From contig NZ_RXNW01000009.1 in assembly GCF_004283175.1 (NCBI RefSeq), positions 142,067 through 206,066 of the forward strand: DNA of 64,000 nt. The letters run 5' to 3'. Position numbers and translations under genes: made by a program. Under the pieces are notes generated by a model that worked only from the letters and a program-made list of their open reading frames with translations, was not told where the DNA came from and did no database searches. This document shows, in pieces, positions 9,278 to 18,632 of the stretch (the first letter of the stretch is position 1; the number at the start of each line of letters is the position of its first letter). The DNA comes from Legionella longbeachae. GTDB taxonomy: Bacteria; Pseudomonadota; Gammaproteobacteria; Legionellales; Legionellaceae.

Positions 9278-11149
9278 ATGAAGATTCGATTAACTATGGC
9301 TCAGGCATTATTGCGATTTTTGGCCAACCAATACGTAGTAATTGATGGCGAAGAACATAGGTTTATTGCAGGGGTATTTGGAATTTTTGGACATGGCAAT
9401 GTGACTGGTTTGGGGGAGGCCCTTGAATATGACAGCTATGGTTTGACTTATTATCAAGGACATAATGAGCAAGGAATGGCACATGCGGCAACAGCTTATG
9501 CAAAACAAAAAAATAGATTAAGCATTTTTGCTTGCACTTCATCTATAGGCCCAGGTGCTACCAATATGATTACTGCTGCAGCTACGGCAACCACAAATAG
9601 AATCCCTTTATTGTTACTGCCAGGGGATGTATTTAGTTGCAGACAACCAGATCCTGTCTTGCAACAACTGGAGACATCACATGATTATACATTATCGGTT
9701 AATGATTGTTTTAAACCAGTGAGTAAATATTGGGATAGAATTATCCGACCAGAACAATTAATGACTGCTTGCATCAACGCGATGAGAGTACTAACAGATC
9801 CAGTTGAAACAGGTACGGTCACTTTGTGTTTACCTCAGGATGTACAATCAGAGGCATATGATTACGAAGAGTCTTTTTTTGAAAAACGTTTTTGGCACAT
9901 TGATAGAGAACCTGTCAGTGAGCGCGCGCTAGATGATGCAACCCAACTTATTCTTAAAGCAAAAAAAACATTAATCATAGCAGGTGGGGGGATCCATTAT
10001 TCTTTTGCTGCAGATACTTTATCGCGATTTGCGCAACACCATAAGATTCCAGTAGCTGAAACACAGGCCGGTAAGAGTGCTTTGCCAGATAGTCATCAGA
10101 TGAATGTAGGGGGAATAGGGGTTACTGGTTCTGAAGTAGCCAATATTCTTGCCTCGCAAGCTGATGTAATTTTAGTAATTGGTTCTCGTTTACAAGACTT
10201 TACTACAGCGTCGAAATGGGGTTTTAAAAATGCAGAATGCCAGATCATTCATCTTAATGTTTCCCGTTTTGACGCAGTAAAAATGAATGGTTTTATGTTG
10301 AAGGGTGATGCAAAAACAGGTTTAGAGCAATTAGAAAAAAAATTGGGTAGTTATCAAACATCTAAAGAGTATCAGCAATTGGTGTCCCATTATCAAAATG
10401 AATGGCAGAAGGAGTTAAAATATATTTGTGCGACAACAAATCCTTCCGAAAGTGGTTTATCTCAAATTAAGGTGATTAGCCTGTTAAATGAGATAATGAC
10501 TGAAGATGATGTTATTATTTGTGCAGCAGGAAGTTTACCCGGAGATTTGCATCGATTTTGGCGATCCAAAACCCCTAAAGATTATCATCTGGAATACGCT
10601 TATTCTTGCATGGGCTATGAAGTTGCTGCGGGCTTAGGAGTGAAATTAGCTAAAGAAAATAATCCAGGTGAGGTTTATGTTTTGGTGGGTGACGGCAGTT
10701 TTGTGATGATGCATTCAGAGCTTCTTACCAGCATTCAAGAGCACAAGAAAATAATTATCATCATTTTTAATAATCATGGTTTTCAATGCATTAGAAATTT
10801 ACAAGAAAATCATGGTAGTCAAGGTTTTGGCAATGAGTTTCGTTTCCGAGAGATTAAAACGAATCGGTTGTCAGGTGATTATTTACCTATAGATTTCTGT
10901 AAATATGCAGAAGGATTAGGCGCTCGTTCTTTCTATGTGAATTCTTATGAACAGTTGAGTGTCGCCATGGAGAATGCTAAAAGTGAAAAAAATTCCGCTG
11001 TTATTGTGTTGCCGATATTGCCTAAAACCATGAGTCATGGATATCAAACTTGGTGGCGGGTAGCGGTTGCAGAAATATCGAATTCTGAAGAAGTGGCTCG
11101 GGCTCATCAACTGATGTGTGATCAATTGAAACAAGTTAGGGAGTTTTGA
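9278..11149 (+). CDS. iolD: 3D-trihydroxycyclohexane-1,2-dione acylhydrolase, ThDP-dependent
   Basis: The protein is 623 aa, full length for IolD. It has the three-domain layout of ThDP enzymes: an N-terminal pyrimidine domain with the catalytic Glu in 'QGHNEQGMAHAATAYAK', a central domain beginning near 'LIIAGGGIHYSF', and a C-terminal pyrophosphate domain with the Mg/ThDP motif 'GDGSFVMMHSELLTS' ending in 'NNHGF'. The enzyme opens the ring of 3D-(3,5/4)-trihydroxycyclohexane-1,2-dione to give 5-deoxyglucuronate for IolB. It starts 5 nt after iolCB, consistent with one transcript. Acetolactate synthases share the fold, but the extra N-terminal segment and the operon make IolD the clear choice. 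Confidence 0.92.
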   Translation: MKIRLTMAQALLRFLANQYVVIDGEEHRFIAGVFGIFGHGNVTGLGEALEYDSYGLTYYQGHNEQGMAHAATAYAKQKNRLSIFACTSSIGPGATNMITAAATATTNRIPLLLLPGDVFSCRQPDPVLQQLETSHDYTLSVNDCFKPVSKYWDRIIRPEQLMTACINAMRVLTDPVETGTVTLCLPQDVQSEAYDYEESFFEKRFWHIDREPVSERALDDATQLILKAKKTLIIAGGGIHYSFAADTLSRFAQHHKIPVAETQAGKSALPDSHQMNVGGIGVTGSEVANILASQADVILVIGSRLQDFTTASKWGFKNAECQIIHLNVSRFDAVKMNGFMLKGDAKTGLEQLEKKLGSYQTSKEYQQLVSHYQNEWQKELKYICATTNPSESGLSQIKVISLLNEIMTEDDVIICAAGSLPGDLHRFWRSKTPKDYHLEYAYSCMGYEVAAGLGVKLAKENNPGEVYVLVGDGSFVMMHSELLTSIQEHKKIIIIIFNNHGFQCIRNLQENHGSQGFGNEFRFREIKTNRLSGDYLPIDFCKYAEGLGARSFYVNSYEQLSVAMENAKSEKNSAVIVLPILPKTMSHGYQTWWRVAVAEISNSEEVARAHQLMCDQLKQVREF

Positions 11150-11256
11150 ACCTGGAAAAGCGGTTGGGTTCTACTGGCGGGTAAACTGCCTTTTCAAAGA
11201 GTAGTGGAAAGGAGCCATGCTTCAAATTATTTTGATTTTTAATAAAGGAATTATTT

Positions 11257-12141
11257 ATGCACATCAAATTAGGAATAGCACCAATTAATTGGTGTAATGA
11301 TGATGATCCAGAATTGGGTAAGGAGATTAGTTTCGAGCAATGTATCCGTGAGATGTCAGAGGCAGGTTATCGTGGTACAGAACTAGGTAATAAATACCCT
11401 CGCGACGCTTCTGTACTAAAAAATGCACTCGATAATTATGGACTGCACTTATCCAGCTCTTGGTTTAGTACTTTTTTTACAGAGTCAGAACAGTATGACA
11501 ATACTTTATCACGGTTTATGGAGCATTTAAGCTTTATGAAAGCGATGGGAGCATCCTTCATCAATGTATGTGAATGTGGACACGCAATTCAAGGAACAAA
11601 ATCACCTATTTTAGGCTCCGAAAAACCCCGGTTTAATGAAAAGCAATGGGCTAGCTTGATCCAGGGGCTCCATGCGATTGGACGTATTGCCTATGATTTT
11701 AATATGCACCTTGTTTATCATTACCATGCAGGAACAGGAGTTTTTTATGAGCAGGAAATTGATTTTTTAATGGAGAATACCAGTCCCCAATTAATCTCTT
11801 TATTAATGGATACCGGGCATGCTGTATTTGCTAAGATTAATCCAGTTGATTTAATTAATAAATATGGCGATCGCATTTTATATATTCATTTGAAAGATAT
11901 TCGCATCAATGTTCTGAACAAAGTTGAGAAGGAAAAACTGAGTTTTATGGACGCGGTGCGCGATGGTGTTTTTACAGTACCAGGTGATGGCTCCATAGAC
12001 TTTGCAACCATATTTAAAGCGTTACAAAATCATCAATATACTGGATGGATGATTGTTGAAGCAGAACAAGATCCCGCTAAAGCCCCTCCACTTGAGTATG
12101 CTAAAAAAGCTTATGATTATTTGCAGCAGTATATTATTTAG
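11257..12141 (+). CDS. iolE: Inosose dehydratase (2-keto-myo-inositol dehydratase)
   Basis: The protein is 294 aa, the usual IolE length, with a xylose-isomerase-like TIM barrel. It starts 'IKLGIAPINWCNDDDPELG', a hallmark of IolE, and carries metal-binding residues in 'GYRGTELGNKYP', 'LVYHYHAGTGV', 'LLMDTGHAVFA' and 'WMIVEAEQDP'. It removes water from scyllo-inosose to give the dione that IolD cleaves. It is separated from iolD by 107 bp, a larger gap than elsewhere in the operon. That gap holds only a weak short hairpin (GGCGG/CTGCC followed by TTTT), so partial termination is possible but not shown. The ATG follows AAAGGAATTATTT. Confidence 0.92.
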   Translation: MHIKLGIAPINWCNDDDPELGKEISFEQCIREMSEAGYRGTELGNKYPRDASVLKNALDNYGLHLSSSWFSTFFTESEQYDNTLSRFMEHLSFMKAMGASFINVCECGHAIQGTKSPILGSEKPRFNEKQWASLIQGLHAIGRIAYDFNMHLVYHYHAGTGVFYEQEIDFLMENTSPQLISLLMDTGHAVFAKINPVDLINKYGDRILYIHLKDIRINVLNKVEKEKLSFMDAVRDGVFTVPGDGSIDFATIFKALQNHQYTGWMIVEAEQDPAKAPPLEYAKKAYDYLQQYII

Positions 12142-12198
12142 TTTGAGCCTTGCCATAAGTCATATAATATCTTTTAGGTCACTATGTGCTCGGGTACA

Positions 12199-13599
12199 TT
12201 AATTCCTGGCTACGCATTGATTTTTATTTTTTTTGATATCGGTAAGCACTTCATGTGAAACCCTTATTCCAGAAAGATAGGCTCCATGAACAGTGCTTAG
12301 ATCCGTTGTAGAAGTTGCTTCTCCAGCAAAATAAAGTTTTCCTGCAACGGGCTTTGCTAATAAAGCAACCATCTTTTTATCGATATCTTTAGGTAAATAG
12401 GAGTAACTGCCCAGAGTATATGGATCGCTAGCCCAATGGGTTCTTTTTGTTTTGATAGGTTCGGGAATATGGTTTCCATAAATCTTTCTTAGATGGTGCA
12501 TAACCCAGTTGGTCAACGGGACTTTTTCCATATCGCGTGCCAACTTACCACTTGTAAATACGATGAGGATTGGCTTTTGAGTGTATTTGTAAAGATTGAA
12601 GATGTTATATGCTTCTTCCCTATTATTAGGTAACATGCCAATCCATTCTTTATCTTTATCCCAAAAGGCATTATCAAATAATAAATAGAGTTTTTCATAA
12701 TTACCCATTTGCAATTGAGCAATTGCCTCCCGTTTTTCTTTAGGTAAATTAGGACGAAATAGAATTTCATTAGATTTGAGCACTCCTAAAGAGACTGTGA
12801 TAATGGCACGCTTGGCATGAAAAGTATCATTTTGGGTAATAATTGTGACCCCATCTGCATCATAATCAATTTCTCGAACAACTTGATTCAAATATAGAGG
12901 AATATGCTGCGTAAATTGTTGGAATATCTGAAAATAACCATCTGGGATAATGGCGTTTTTGCCAGTCGCTAATGATTCTTCTGAAACAAAATAGGAGTTA
13001 AGAGACAATTGAGATAAATTATCTGCAAATTCATAAGTGTAAATATTATCCAAAGCATAATATAACAAGGAGCTTTGTTTCAAAGTTAATTTTTTGTGTT
13101 TTGTGAACTCAGTAAAATTTTGTTCAAAGGAGATTAACGTGTTACGAGTTTGGCAATACTGTAAGAACTCGTAGGTTAAACTGGAAAATAGGCGTAACTC
13201 GTATTTTGATACGGGTTTTCCCTTGCTATCATACAAAGCAAAATCCTCGAGCATTGCTATTAGATTAGAGTTATCATAGCTTGTTGCTGCAATAGATAGT
13301 TTTCCCATCAACGGGATTATTGGGTTATGCTCAATGCCGTGAATCCAGGAGGCTCCTAACTCAATGGGGAACCCCCAGTCATAGTTTGTATCTAATCTGC
13401 CGCCGATACGATTTTTTGCTTCAAGAATGAGTACATCCTTGTGTTCGTGGTGTAGTTGTTTTGCTGCAGTTAGCCCAGAAACTCCAGCACCAATAATTAT
13501 GGTATCGTAGTGATGCTCTGCCCAAGAAATTTTAAAAAGGAATAATAAAAAAATAGAATAGATAAATCGTTTTGTACCCTGAAAAAGTCTCTTCTTCAT
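12199..13599 (-). CDS. Secreted FAD-dependent amine oxidase
   Basis: The protein is 466 aa. A hydrophobic N-terminus ('FIYSIFLLFLFKISWA', cleavage likely after Ala27) suggests export to the periplasm or outside. The mature part begins with the FAD-binding 'YDTIIIGAGVSGLTAAKQL', followed by 'ILEAKNRIGGRLDT' and 'ELGASWIHGIEHNP', the pattern of flavin monoamine/polyamine oxidases. Near the C-terminus 'GKLYFAGEATSTTDLSTVHG' closes the FAD site. The family oxidises primary or secondary amines, giving aldehyde, ammonia and hydrogen peroxide; the substrate cannot be read here and may be a polyamine. It is convergent with iolE (57 bp between stops) and not part of that operon. Confidence 0.85.
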   Translation of the reverse strand: MKKRLFQGTKRFIYSIFLLFLFKISWAEHHYDTIIIGAGVSGLTAAKQLHHEHKDVLILEAKNRIGGRLDTNYDWGFPIELGASWIHGIEHNPIIPLMGKLSIAATSYDNSNLIAMLEDFALYDSKGKPVSKYELRLFSSLTYEFLQYCQTRNTLISFEQNFTEFTKHKKLTLKQSSLLYYALDNIYTYEFADNLSQLSLNSYFVSEESLATGKNAIIPDGYFQIFQQFTQHIPLYLNQVVREIDYDADGVTIITQNDTFHAKRAIITVSLGVLKSNEILFRPNLPKEKREAIAQLQMGNYEKLYLLFDNAFWDKDKEWIGMLPNNREEAYNIFNLYKYTQKPILIVFTSGKLARDMEKVPLTNWVMHHLRKIYGNHIPEPIKTKRTHWASDPYTLGSYSYLPKDIDKKMVALLAKPVAGKLYFAGEATSTTDLSTVHGAYLSGIRVSHEVLTDIKKNKNQCVARN

Positions 13600-13793
13600 T
13601 AACTAGTTAAACCTATTTCTTTATAAAAATAGTGCTCAAACAAATAAGCACCAAAAATTGCTCATGGTAATATCATTCGTCTGGTTTATTCAATATGCTT
13701 TTAATATAAAAGGAACTTTTTATTGATGTTTTGTTTCAACTAAATACAACAAATTGGTTGCCTTTGACCAAATACATTTTATAGATGCTAAAT

Positions 13794-14681
13794 TTAAATT
13801 TTTGAGTTCACTTTGAAGTAGGGTTCAGGTAAACCCTTGAAAGAAGTTTGCATTGCAAATAGACTCCCTGACAAGGGACTAAGTTTTAATTGTTCCTCAC
13901 TCAGCCCTATACGTGCTGAGGTAATGTAAAGTGTCGACAGATCGCGATCACCAAAAGCAACACTCGTGGGTCGAGGAATAGGTAACTTGATAGAGTCAAT
14001 TTTCTTCCCTTGGGGATCATAACGATTAATACTCCACCCATCCCACATGGCAACCCATAAATTACCCTGGGCATCAACAGTCATACCGTCAGGTAACCCT
14101 TCGGAATCGGGAATGATGATAAATGCTTTTTTATTTGTAATTGCTCCAGAGGATAAATCAAAATCATAACGATATATTGTGTGCGCTGATGAATCAGAAA
14201 AATACAAATATTTATTATCAGGGCTAAAGCCTATACCATTAGATAAGATAAATCCTTTGTCCATAGGTTTAAATTTTAAATCAGCGGATAATTGAAAAAG
14301 CACTCCAATAGGAGATTGCCAATCTTTTGCTGCTGTACCGGACCAAAAGCGCCCCTCACGGTCACATTTACCGTCATTAAAAATTACTGCTTGATGCGCA
14401 TAAGGATTTCCAATAAGGGTTAATGAGCCTGTTAAAAGATTTGCAAAGGCATATCCTTCCTCAACAGTAACTAATAAACTATTTTCAGAATATAAAGAGA
14501 TGCTCGTGACAATTTGGTTTAAAATAGTAGATTTATTAGCAGCCGTTTGGGGATTAAAAGAATGTATCGCAGGTTGTAAACAATCCAACCAATATAATAC
14601 GCCCTCATGCGGCGACCATAAAGGACTCTCTCCTAAAAGGGCATGGGAATCTAAAGCAATAGTAGGATTAGATGTATTCAT
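13794..14681 (-). CDS. SMP-30/gluconolactonase family sugar lactonase
   Basis: The protein is 295 aa from the ATG at 14681, matching the usual 290-300. A TTG at 14738 is in frame but has no better support. The six-bladed propeller carries the expected divalent-metal ligands: Glu in 'HALLGESPLWSP', Asn in 'FNDGKCDREGRFWSG', Asn in 'LSNGIGFSPDNKYLYFSD' and Asp in 'LPDGMTVDAQGNLWVAMWDG'. Such enzymes open aldonolactones to aldonic acids. It is divergent from a second lactonase-type gene 196 bp away, suggesting that the pair serves one sugar-acid pathway. The sugar is not readable from sequence. Confidence 0.85.
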   Translation of the reverse strand: MNTSNPTIALDSHALLGESPLWSPHEGVLYWLDCLQPAIHSFNPQTAANKSTILNQIVTSISLYSENSLLVTVEEGYAFANLLTGSLTLIGNPYAHQAVIFNDGKCDREGRFWSGTAAKDWQSPIGVLFQLSADLKFKPMDKGFILSNGIGFSPDNKYLYFSDSSAHTIYRYDFDLSSGAITNKKAFIIIPDSEGLPDGMTVDAQGNLWVAMWDGWSINRYDPQGKKIDSIKLPIPRPTSVAFGDRDLSTLYITSARIGLSEEQLKLSPLSGSLFAMQTSFKGLPEPYFKVNSKI

Positions 14682-14877
14682 AATAATTACATTATTATCC
14701 ACAATGACCGAAAAATCCAAAATCTTAAGATGGTTCAAAAATCATGTAAGGGAACCTAAAAAATGAGGGTATTTCTTTGGGGAGTAGTAATAATCAGATG
14801 TATCTTTGTTTGGATGTTCTATAATTACAGGAAAAGTAAATCCTTGTTTATCAACAACAAAAAGTAGGGAGAAATGA

Positions 14878-15786
14878 ATGGCATTAAAAATCGTAGACTC
14901 CCATTTTCATTTTTATGATAAGAAAATAAATCATTACCCTATTTTAACAAATTATGATGAGAAACTTGCCTTATTATGGGGAAAAAACTATCAGCAGAAA
15001 CTCCCAGACTCTTATCTTCCTGCCGATTATTTTAAGGATATGAATGAATTTGAGATAGAAGGATTGGTTATGGCTGAATTAGTTTCAACCGATCCACTCA
15101 AAGAAATGCAATTTGCTAGTAATATAGCCAATAAGAATCAACAGCAGGCAGCAGCAATTGCAAATATTAGTTTACGAGATAAAAATCTAGTACTACTTCT
15201 TAAAGAATATCTTCAATTTCCTTTGATACGCTCTGTTCGTGATCATTTACTTTGGGATCCTAATAATTCTAATCGATGTTACACGGATAGGCCGGGAATT
15301 CTTCTGAAACCTATCGTACAAGAATCGTTTACAATTCTTCAAGAATATCCCTTTAATTTTGAGTTTGAAGTGTATGCACATGAGATACCCGTAGTGCTTC
15401 ACTATGCAAAAAAATTTCCTTCGATTAAATTTGCATTACATTGCCTGGGTTGGCCATTAGATCAAAGTCAAACTGGCTTTTCAAAATGGAAAACCGATAT
15501 GCAAAGTTTAAGTCAATGCAACAATGTCTATGTGAAAATCACCGCTATCGAGTGTATTTTTGGTCTTGAATGGTCTTTAACCCAAATTACTCCCTGGATA
15601 AAGGCAACAGTTGATATTTTTAGCCCGACACGATGCATGTTTGGTAGCCATTTACCTGTTACTAAATGTTCAAAAGGAGCAAAGGCTCTTTATGAGGCAT
15701 ACCAATCGATTGTTAAAGACTTTTCACTACAAGAACAACAATTTCTTTTTGCAGATACTGCAAAGGATTTTTATAATATTCGCTGA
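14878..15786 (+). CDS. Amidohydrolase-family lactonase (L-fuconolactonase / PDC hydrolase-like)
   Basis: The protein is 302 aa. It opens with 'IVDSHFHFYDKKINHYPIL', the HxH motif that begins the metal-dependent TIM-barrel hydrolases of the amidohydrolase_2 family; L-fucono-, L-rhamnono- and 4-sulfomuconolactonases have exactly this start. Later marks are 'SVRDHLLWD', 'FALHCLGWPLD' and 'CMFGSHLPVTKCSKG', where family members usually have a catalytic Asp in 'GSDWP'; here 'GSHLP' replaces it, which is unusual and may affect metal binding. The ribosome binding site is AGGGAG. It is divergent from an SMP-30 lactonase, and a dead lactate dehydrogenase follows. Confidence 0.78.
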   Translation: MALKIVDSHFHFYDKKINHYPILTNYDEKLALLWGKNYQQKLPDSYLPADYFKDMNEFEIEGLVMAELVSTDPLKEMQFASNIANKNQQQAAAIANISLRDKNLVLLLKEYLQFPLIRSVRDHLLWDPNNSNRCYTDRPGILLKPIVQESFTILQEYPFNFEFEVYAHEIPVVLHYAKKFPSIKFALHCLGWPLDQSQTGFSKWKTDMQSLSQCNNVYVKITAIECIFGLEWSLTQITPWIKATVDIFSPTRCMFGSHLPVTKCSKGAKALYEAYQSIVKDFSLQEQQFLFADTAKDFYNIR

Positions 15787-15843
15787 GAACTAGGAACCAG
15801 GTTAAGGATTTGAATATAATCATTTCTTTTATTGCAGATTAAC

Positions 15844-16436
15844 ATGAGGCCCTCATGGGCGTATTATGTTGGTATTATGGGCTGTTACATTTCTGCTTAT
15901 CTGAAGAATACTATAGGTTTAGAAGTTTATATTGGATTGCTAAATAAAAATTTTGACCCTTCGATAATTAGTTGTGATCTTGAATGGATCCTTAATTATT
16001 GGAAAGATCCAATGCTCATTAAGGAAATACTTGATCTTTAAGTTGCAAAAGATGTGGTGAAATTTGGAGCAAATTGAGTGGTGTTTCTAATCATGGTGGT
16101 CTAAAACTTGATGGGGAAATAACCCCACTGCTAAGGGAGTGCCCATAACTGATGATAAAACAGGTTCAGATTTTGGCATTCTTGTTGATTCTGGAGTTCA
16201 TTTGGAATTAGATGTGGTACGTATGCTTGTTCTAGGAGCCCAAGCAATACTCCTTGGTAGACCCGCAGTAGCTGCAAGGGGGGCAAGCAGGTGTTGGACA
16301 TCTGCTTGATATTATTAAAAATGAAATGGGTATCGCGATGACCTTGATGGGAGTTAGCTCAACTGCAGCTAGTGATCGATCTCATCTTTGTGCTTTATTG
16401 TGGAAAATACATCTAACCTTGAATGATGTATTGTAA
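15844..16436 (+). pseudogene. Relic of an FMN-dependent L-lactate dehydrogenase (C-terminal half)
   Basis: Only the second half of an LldD-type alpha-hydroxyacid dehydrogenase remains, in shifting frames. The order of motifs is right: 'MRPSWAYYVG', 'CDLEWILNYWKDPMLIKEIL', then after a stop 'VAKDVVKFGAN', 'SNHGG.LDGE', '[19 protein letters not shown]', '[15 protein letters not shown]' and '[17 protein letters not shown]'. The FMN- and substrate-binding His is in the 'SNHGG' piece. There are at least two stops and several frame changes, and about 190 N-terminal residues are missing, so no enzyme can be made. It sits directly after the lactonase gene, on the same strand. Confidence 0.8.
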
Positions 16437-16481
16437 TAGAGTTAAGATAAACCTCACATTAGTTAAGTAGATATTGATAGA

Positions 16482-17306
16482 TTAACAACACTGAAGTGTC
16501 CTTGTCATGGATCGTTCACCAAACTCCTTGATTAAGAAATCAATTTTTTCCCCTAACTGACTTTTTCCCATGAGTGTTTCACTGGCTTTATAGAATGTTT
16601 GCGAAAAATAAGAATACACCGAACTGGTATTGCTTTGTTGAGATTTACGTTGTTGGATATCATTTTCATCTGTTTGCATTCTTTGCAATAACATTTTCAT
16701 AAGTTCTTTGTATTCACTATTATTTTCATTATTTTCAAAACGTGAATACAGGCTTGCTGCATTTTGAACATACTTAAGAATCAATTGTATCTTTGTATCA
16801 AAGATATCCCTGCTGTTTTTATTTGTAGCCAGTTCAAATTCCTTTTCAAGGATGTATTCATATAATACAAAAGAAAACTGGTAAATCCAGGGTATACTTC
16901 TATTTTTGTTAAACGATGAATTATCTTGAATACTCTTGATGATTTCAGGACTTTTTTGATATAGGTCGTTTAAAGAATTAATAAAGTTTTTCAAACTGGA
17001 TGTAAAAAATGTTTCATACAGATCAGATGTGAATGCTGTACCGTATTTGCTATTATAATCAATAACAGTGGTATTAACGTGTTCTAATGCAGAGGTAATT
17101 TCATTTAAAAGTTGTTGAAAATATTCATTATAATCATCGTTCAATTCCTTTGATTTAAGTGTTTTAATCAAACATCGAGCAAATTCATTTCTTTCGATTA
17201 ATAATTCTGCTTCCTTACCTTTATAGGTTTTTTCATCCGCTTGTAATTTGTAGGCATCGTATATTTTTTCACAATAACGGATTGCAATCTCTCTAAAAAT
17301 GCCCAT
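16482..17306 (-). CDS. Hypothetical protein ending in Cys-Cys, candidate effector
   Basis: The protein is 274 aa, highly charged and almost wholly helical by composition ('YCEKIYDAYKLQADEKTYKG' at the start, 'YEYILEKEFELATNKNSRD' in the middle). There is no signal peptide or membrane segment and I recognise no family. The last residues are 'MTRTLQCC'. A terminal Cys-Cys is the geranylgeranylation signal of Rab GTPases and a possible palmitoylation site, and some Legionella effectors do use host lipidation, although the ones known carry a CaaX box instead. The codon use is AT-rich like its neighbours. It stands alone, convergent with the lldD relic. Effector status is a guess from genus and style. 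Confidence 0.55.
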   Translation of the reverse strand: MGIFREIAIRYCEKIYDAYKLQADEKTYKGKEAELLIERNEFARCLIKTLKSKELNDDYNEYFQQLLNEITSALEHVNTTVIDYNSKYGTAFTSDLYETFFTSSLKNFINSLNDLYQKSPEIIKSIQDNSSFNKNRSIPWIYQFSFVLYEYILEKEFELATNKNSRDIFDTKIQLILKYVQNAASLYSRFENNENNSEYKELMKMLLQRMQTDENDIQQRKSQQSNTSSVYSYFSQTFYKASETLMGKSQLGEKIDFLIKEFGERSMTRTLQCC

Positions 17307-17592
17307 CGTACCTCCCTTTAGTTATCTAGGCTTAGTGTTTTTTATGCAATTTGGAAATAAATCATTTGTTAAGGCATGTCTTCCTTTTTCCTATTGTGAT
17401 GCACAATATTGTAATTACAAAAACATATAACTTCCAGATTGTTCGTTATGTTAACTCACTGTAAGCTTTAGGAAAAGTAACTTTGGTTTATTTTAGAGTT
17501 TTAAGGATATAAAAATGGATGTCAAAACCTAAGATTGATGGTAGATTTTTAATTGGTATTCAAGTAGGCTCAAAAAAAATTATAGGAAAAAA

Positions 17593-18267
17593 ATGAAGTC
17601 TATTATTATTTATGGTGCTACTGGTATGCTTGGGCAAGCAGTGCTGCGGGAGAGTCTTTTAGATGCCCATATTGAGCAAGTTACCGTGATCGGCCGTTCC
17701 CCTATAGGCCAGACCCATCCCAAGCTACGCGAAATTGTACATGCCAATCTATTCGATTATCACAATATTGAGGAGCAGTTAATCGGTATTGATGCCTGTT
17801 TCTATTGTCTCGGTACCCCTTCGACTGGAAAGACAGAGGCTGAATATACTCGGATTACCAAAGATTTGACTGTAACAGCGGCAAAAATTTTATTGCGCTT
17901 AAATCCCCATCCTTCTTTCATATACATTTCTGGTGAGGGGGCGGATAGTAGTGAAAAGGGTGTCCTAATGTGGGCGCGAGTTCGTGGCCAAACTGAAAAT
18001 GAATTACTTCGGATGCCATTTAAGAGAGTGTACATCGTCCGCCCAGGGATAATTCAACCTTTGAATGGCATTAAGAGTAGGGTTCGTCTCTATCGATTGG
18101 GTTATAGTATGTTAAAACCCATACTTCCAATGTTGCGTTATTTTTTCCCAACTTTTATTTCGTCGACTCAATTATTAGGGCAGGCAATGATAAAAATTGC
18201 TCGTGACGGATATGAAAAGCCAATTTTAAGAAATAAAGACTTATACATGCTGGGCTTGTCAAAATAA
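17593..18267 (+). CDS. Atypical short-chain NAD(P)-binding protein (YtfG/HTATIP2-like)
   Basis: The protein is 224 aa, one Rossmann domain. It begins 'MKSIIIYGATGMLGQAVLRE', the GATGxxG nucleotide-binding motif of atypical SDRs, followed by 'VTVIGRSPIG' (an Arg that usually favours NADP). 'ACFYCLGTPSTGKTEAEY' and 'FIYISGEGADSSEKG' match NAD(P)H-binding proteins of the HTATIP2/YbjT type; the last replaces the classical Ser of the catalytic triad region. The role is unclear: these proteins act as reductases or redox sensors. The gene stands alone; an IS5 relic follows on the other strand. Confidence 0.75.
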   Translation: MKSIIIYGATGMLGQAVLRESLLDAHIEQVTVIGRSPIGQTHPKLREIVHANLFDYHNIEEQLIGIDACFYCLGTPSTGKTEAEYTRITKDLTVTAAKILLRLNPHPSFIYISGEGADSSEKGVLMWARVRGQTENELLRMPFKRVYIVRPGIIQPLNGIKSRVRLYRLGYSMLKPILPMLRYFFPTFISSTQLLGQAMIKIARDGYEKPILRNKDLYMLGLSK

Positions 18268-18442
18268 AAAAGAGATTTGTTTCTATATGAAATTATGATC
18301 ATTATCTTTTTTATTATTAAGACGTGTGACAATTCATCCCCATCACCTACGTGCCATAAGATAAACATAAAATGACTGCATTGTGCTTCCTTGTTTGATC
18401 CCTGTTGGATTCAAGGTAATGAGATCACTTCAGTTGCTCTGA

Positions 18443-18595
18443 TTACATGGGCATCCAAATAGAGGAGCAGGCCATGGCAAGCATTAACGCATCATTCCAC
18501 TTCAGCTTGTTATATCTTGTGGCAATGGCTCGAAAATGTTTCAGTCGCGCAAACACGTTTTCAACCCGATGGCGATATTTGTAGAGGTAAAGAAA
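18443..18595 (-). pseudogene. IS5-family transposase relic (C-terminal end)
   Basis: The minus strand reads 'YKYRHRVENVFARLKHFRAI', then 'ATRYNKLKWNDALMLAMAC', and a stop at 18443-18445. This is the end of an IS5-group DDE transposase, including the catalytic Glu region ('R.x.VEN.FARLK') and the 'IATRY.K' helix. An in-frame stop lies just upstream, so only about 48 codons remain. No inverted repeats were found, and it is a dead fragment. Confidence 0.75.
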
Positions 18596-18632
18596 TTAAC
18601 TCATCTAACTTTCAACATATAAAATGAGCCAG

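Noticed and set aside
11150-11256. Possible terminator between iolD and iolE
   Set aside because: The stem is only 5 bp with a wobble pair, too weak to call; iolE clearly belongs to the operon.
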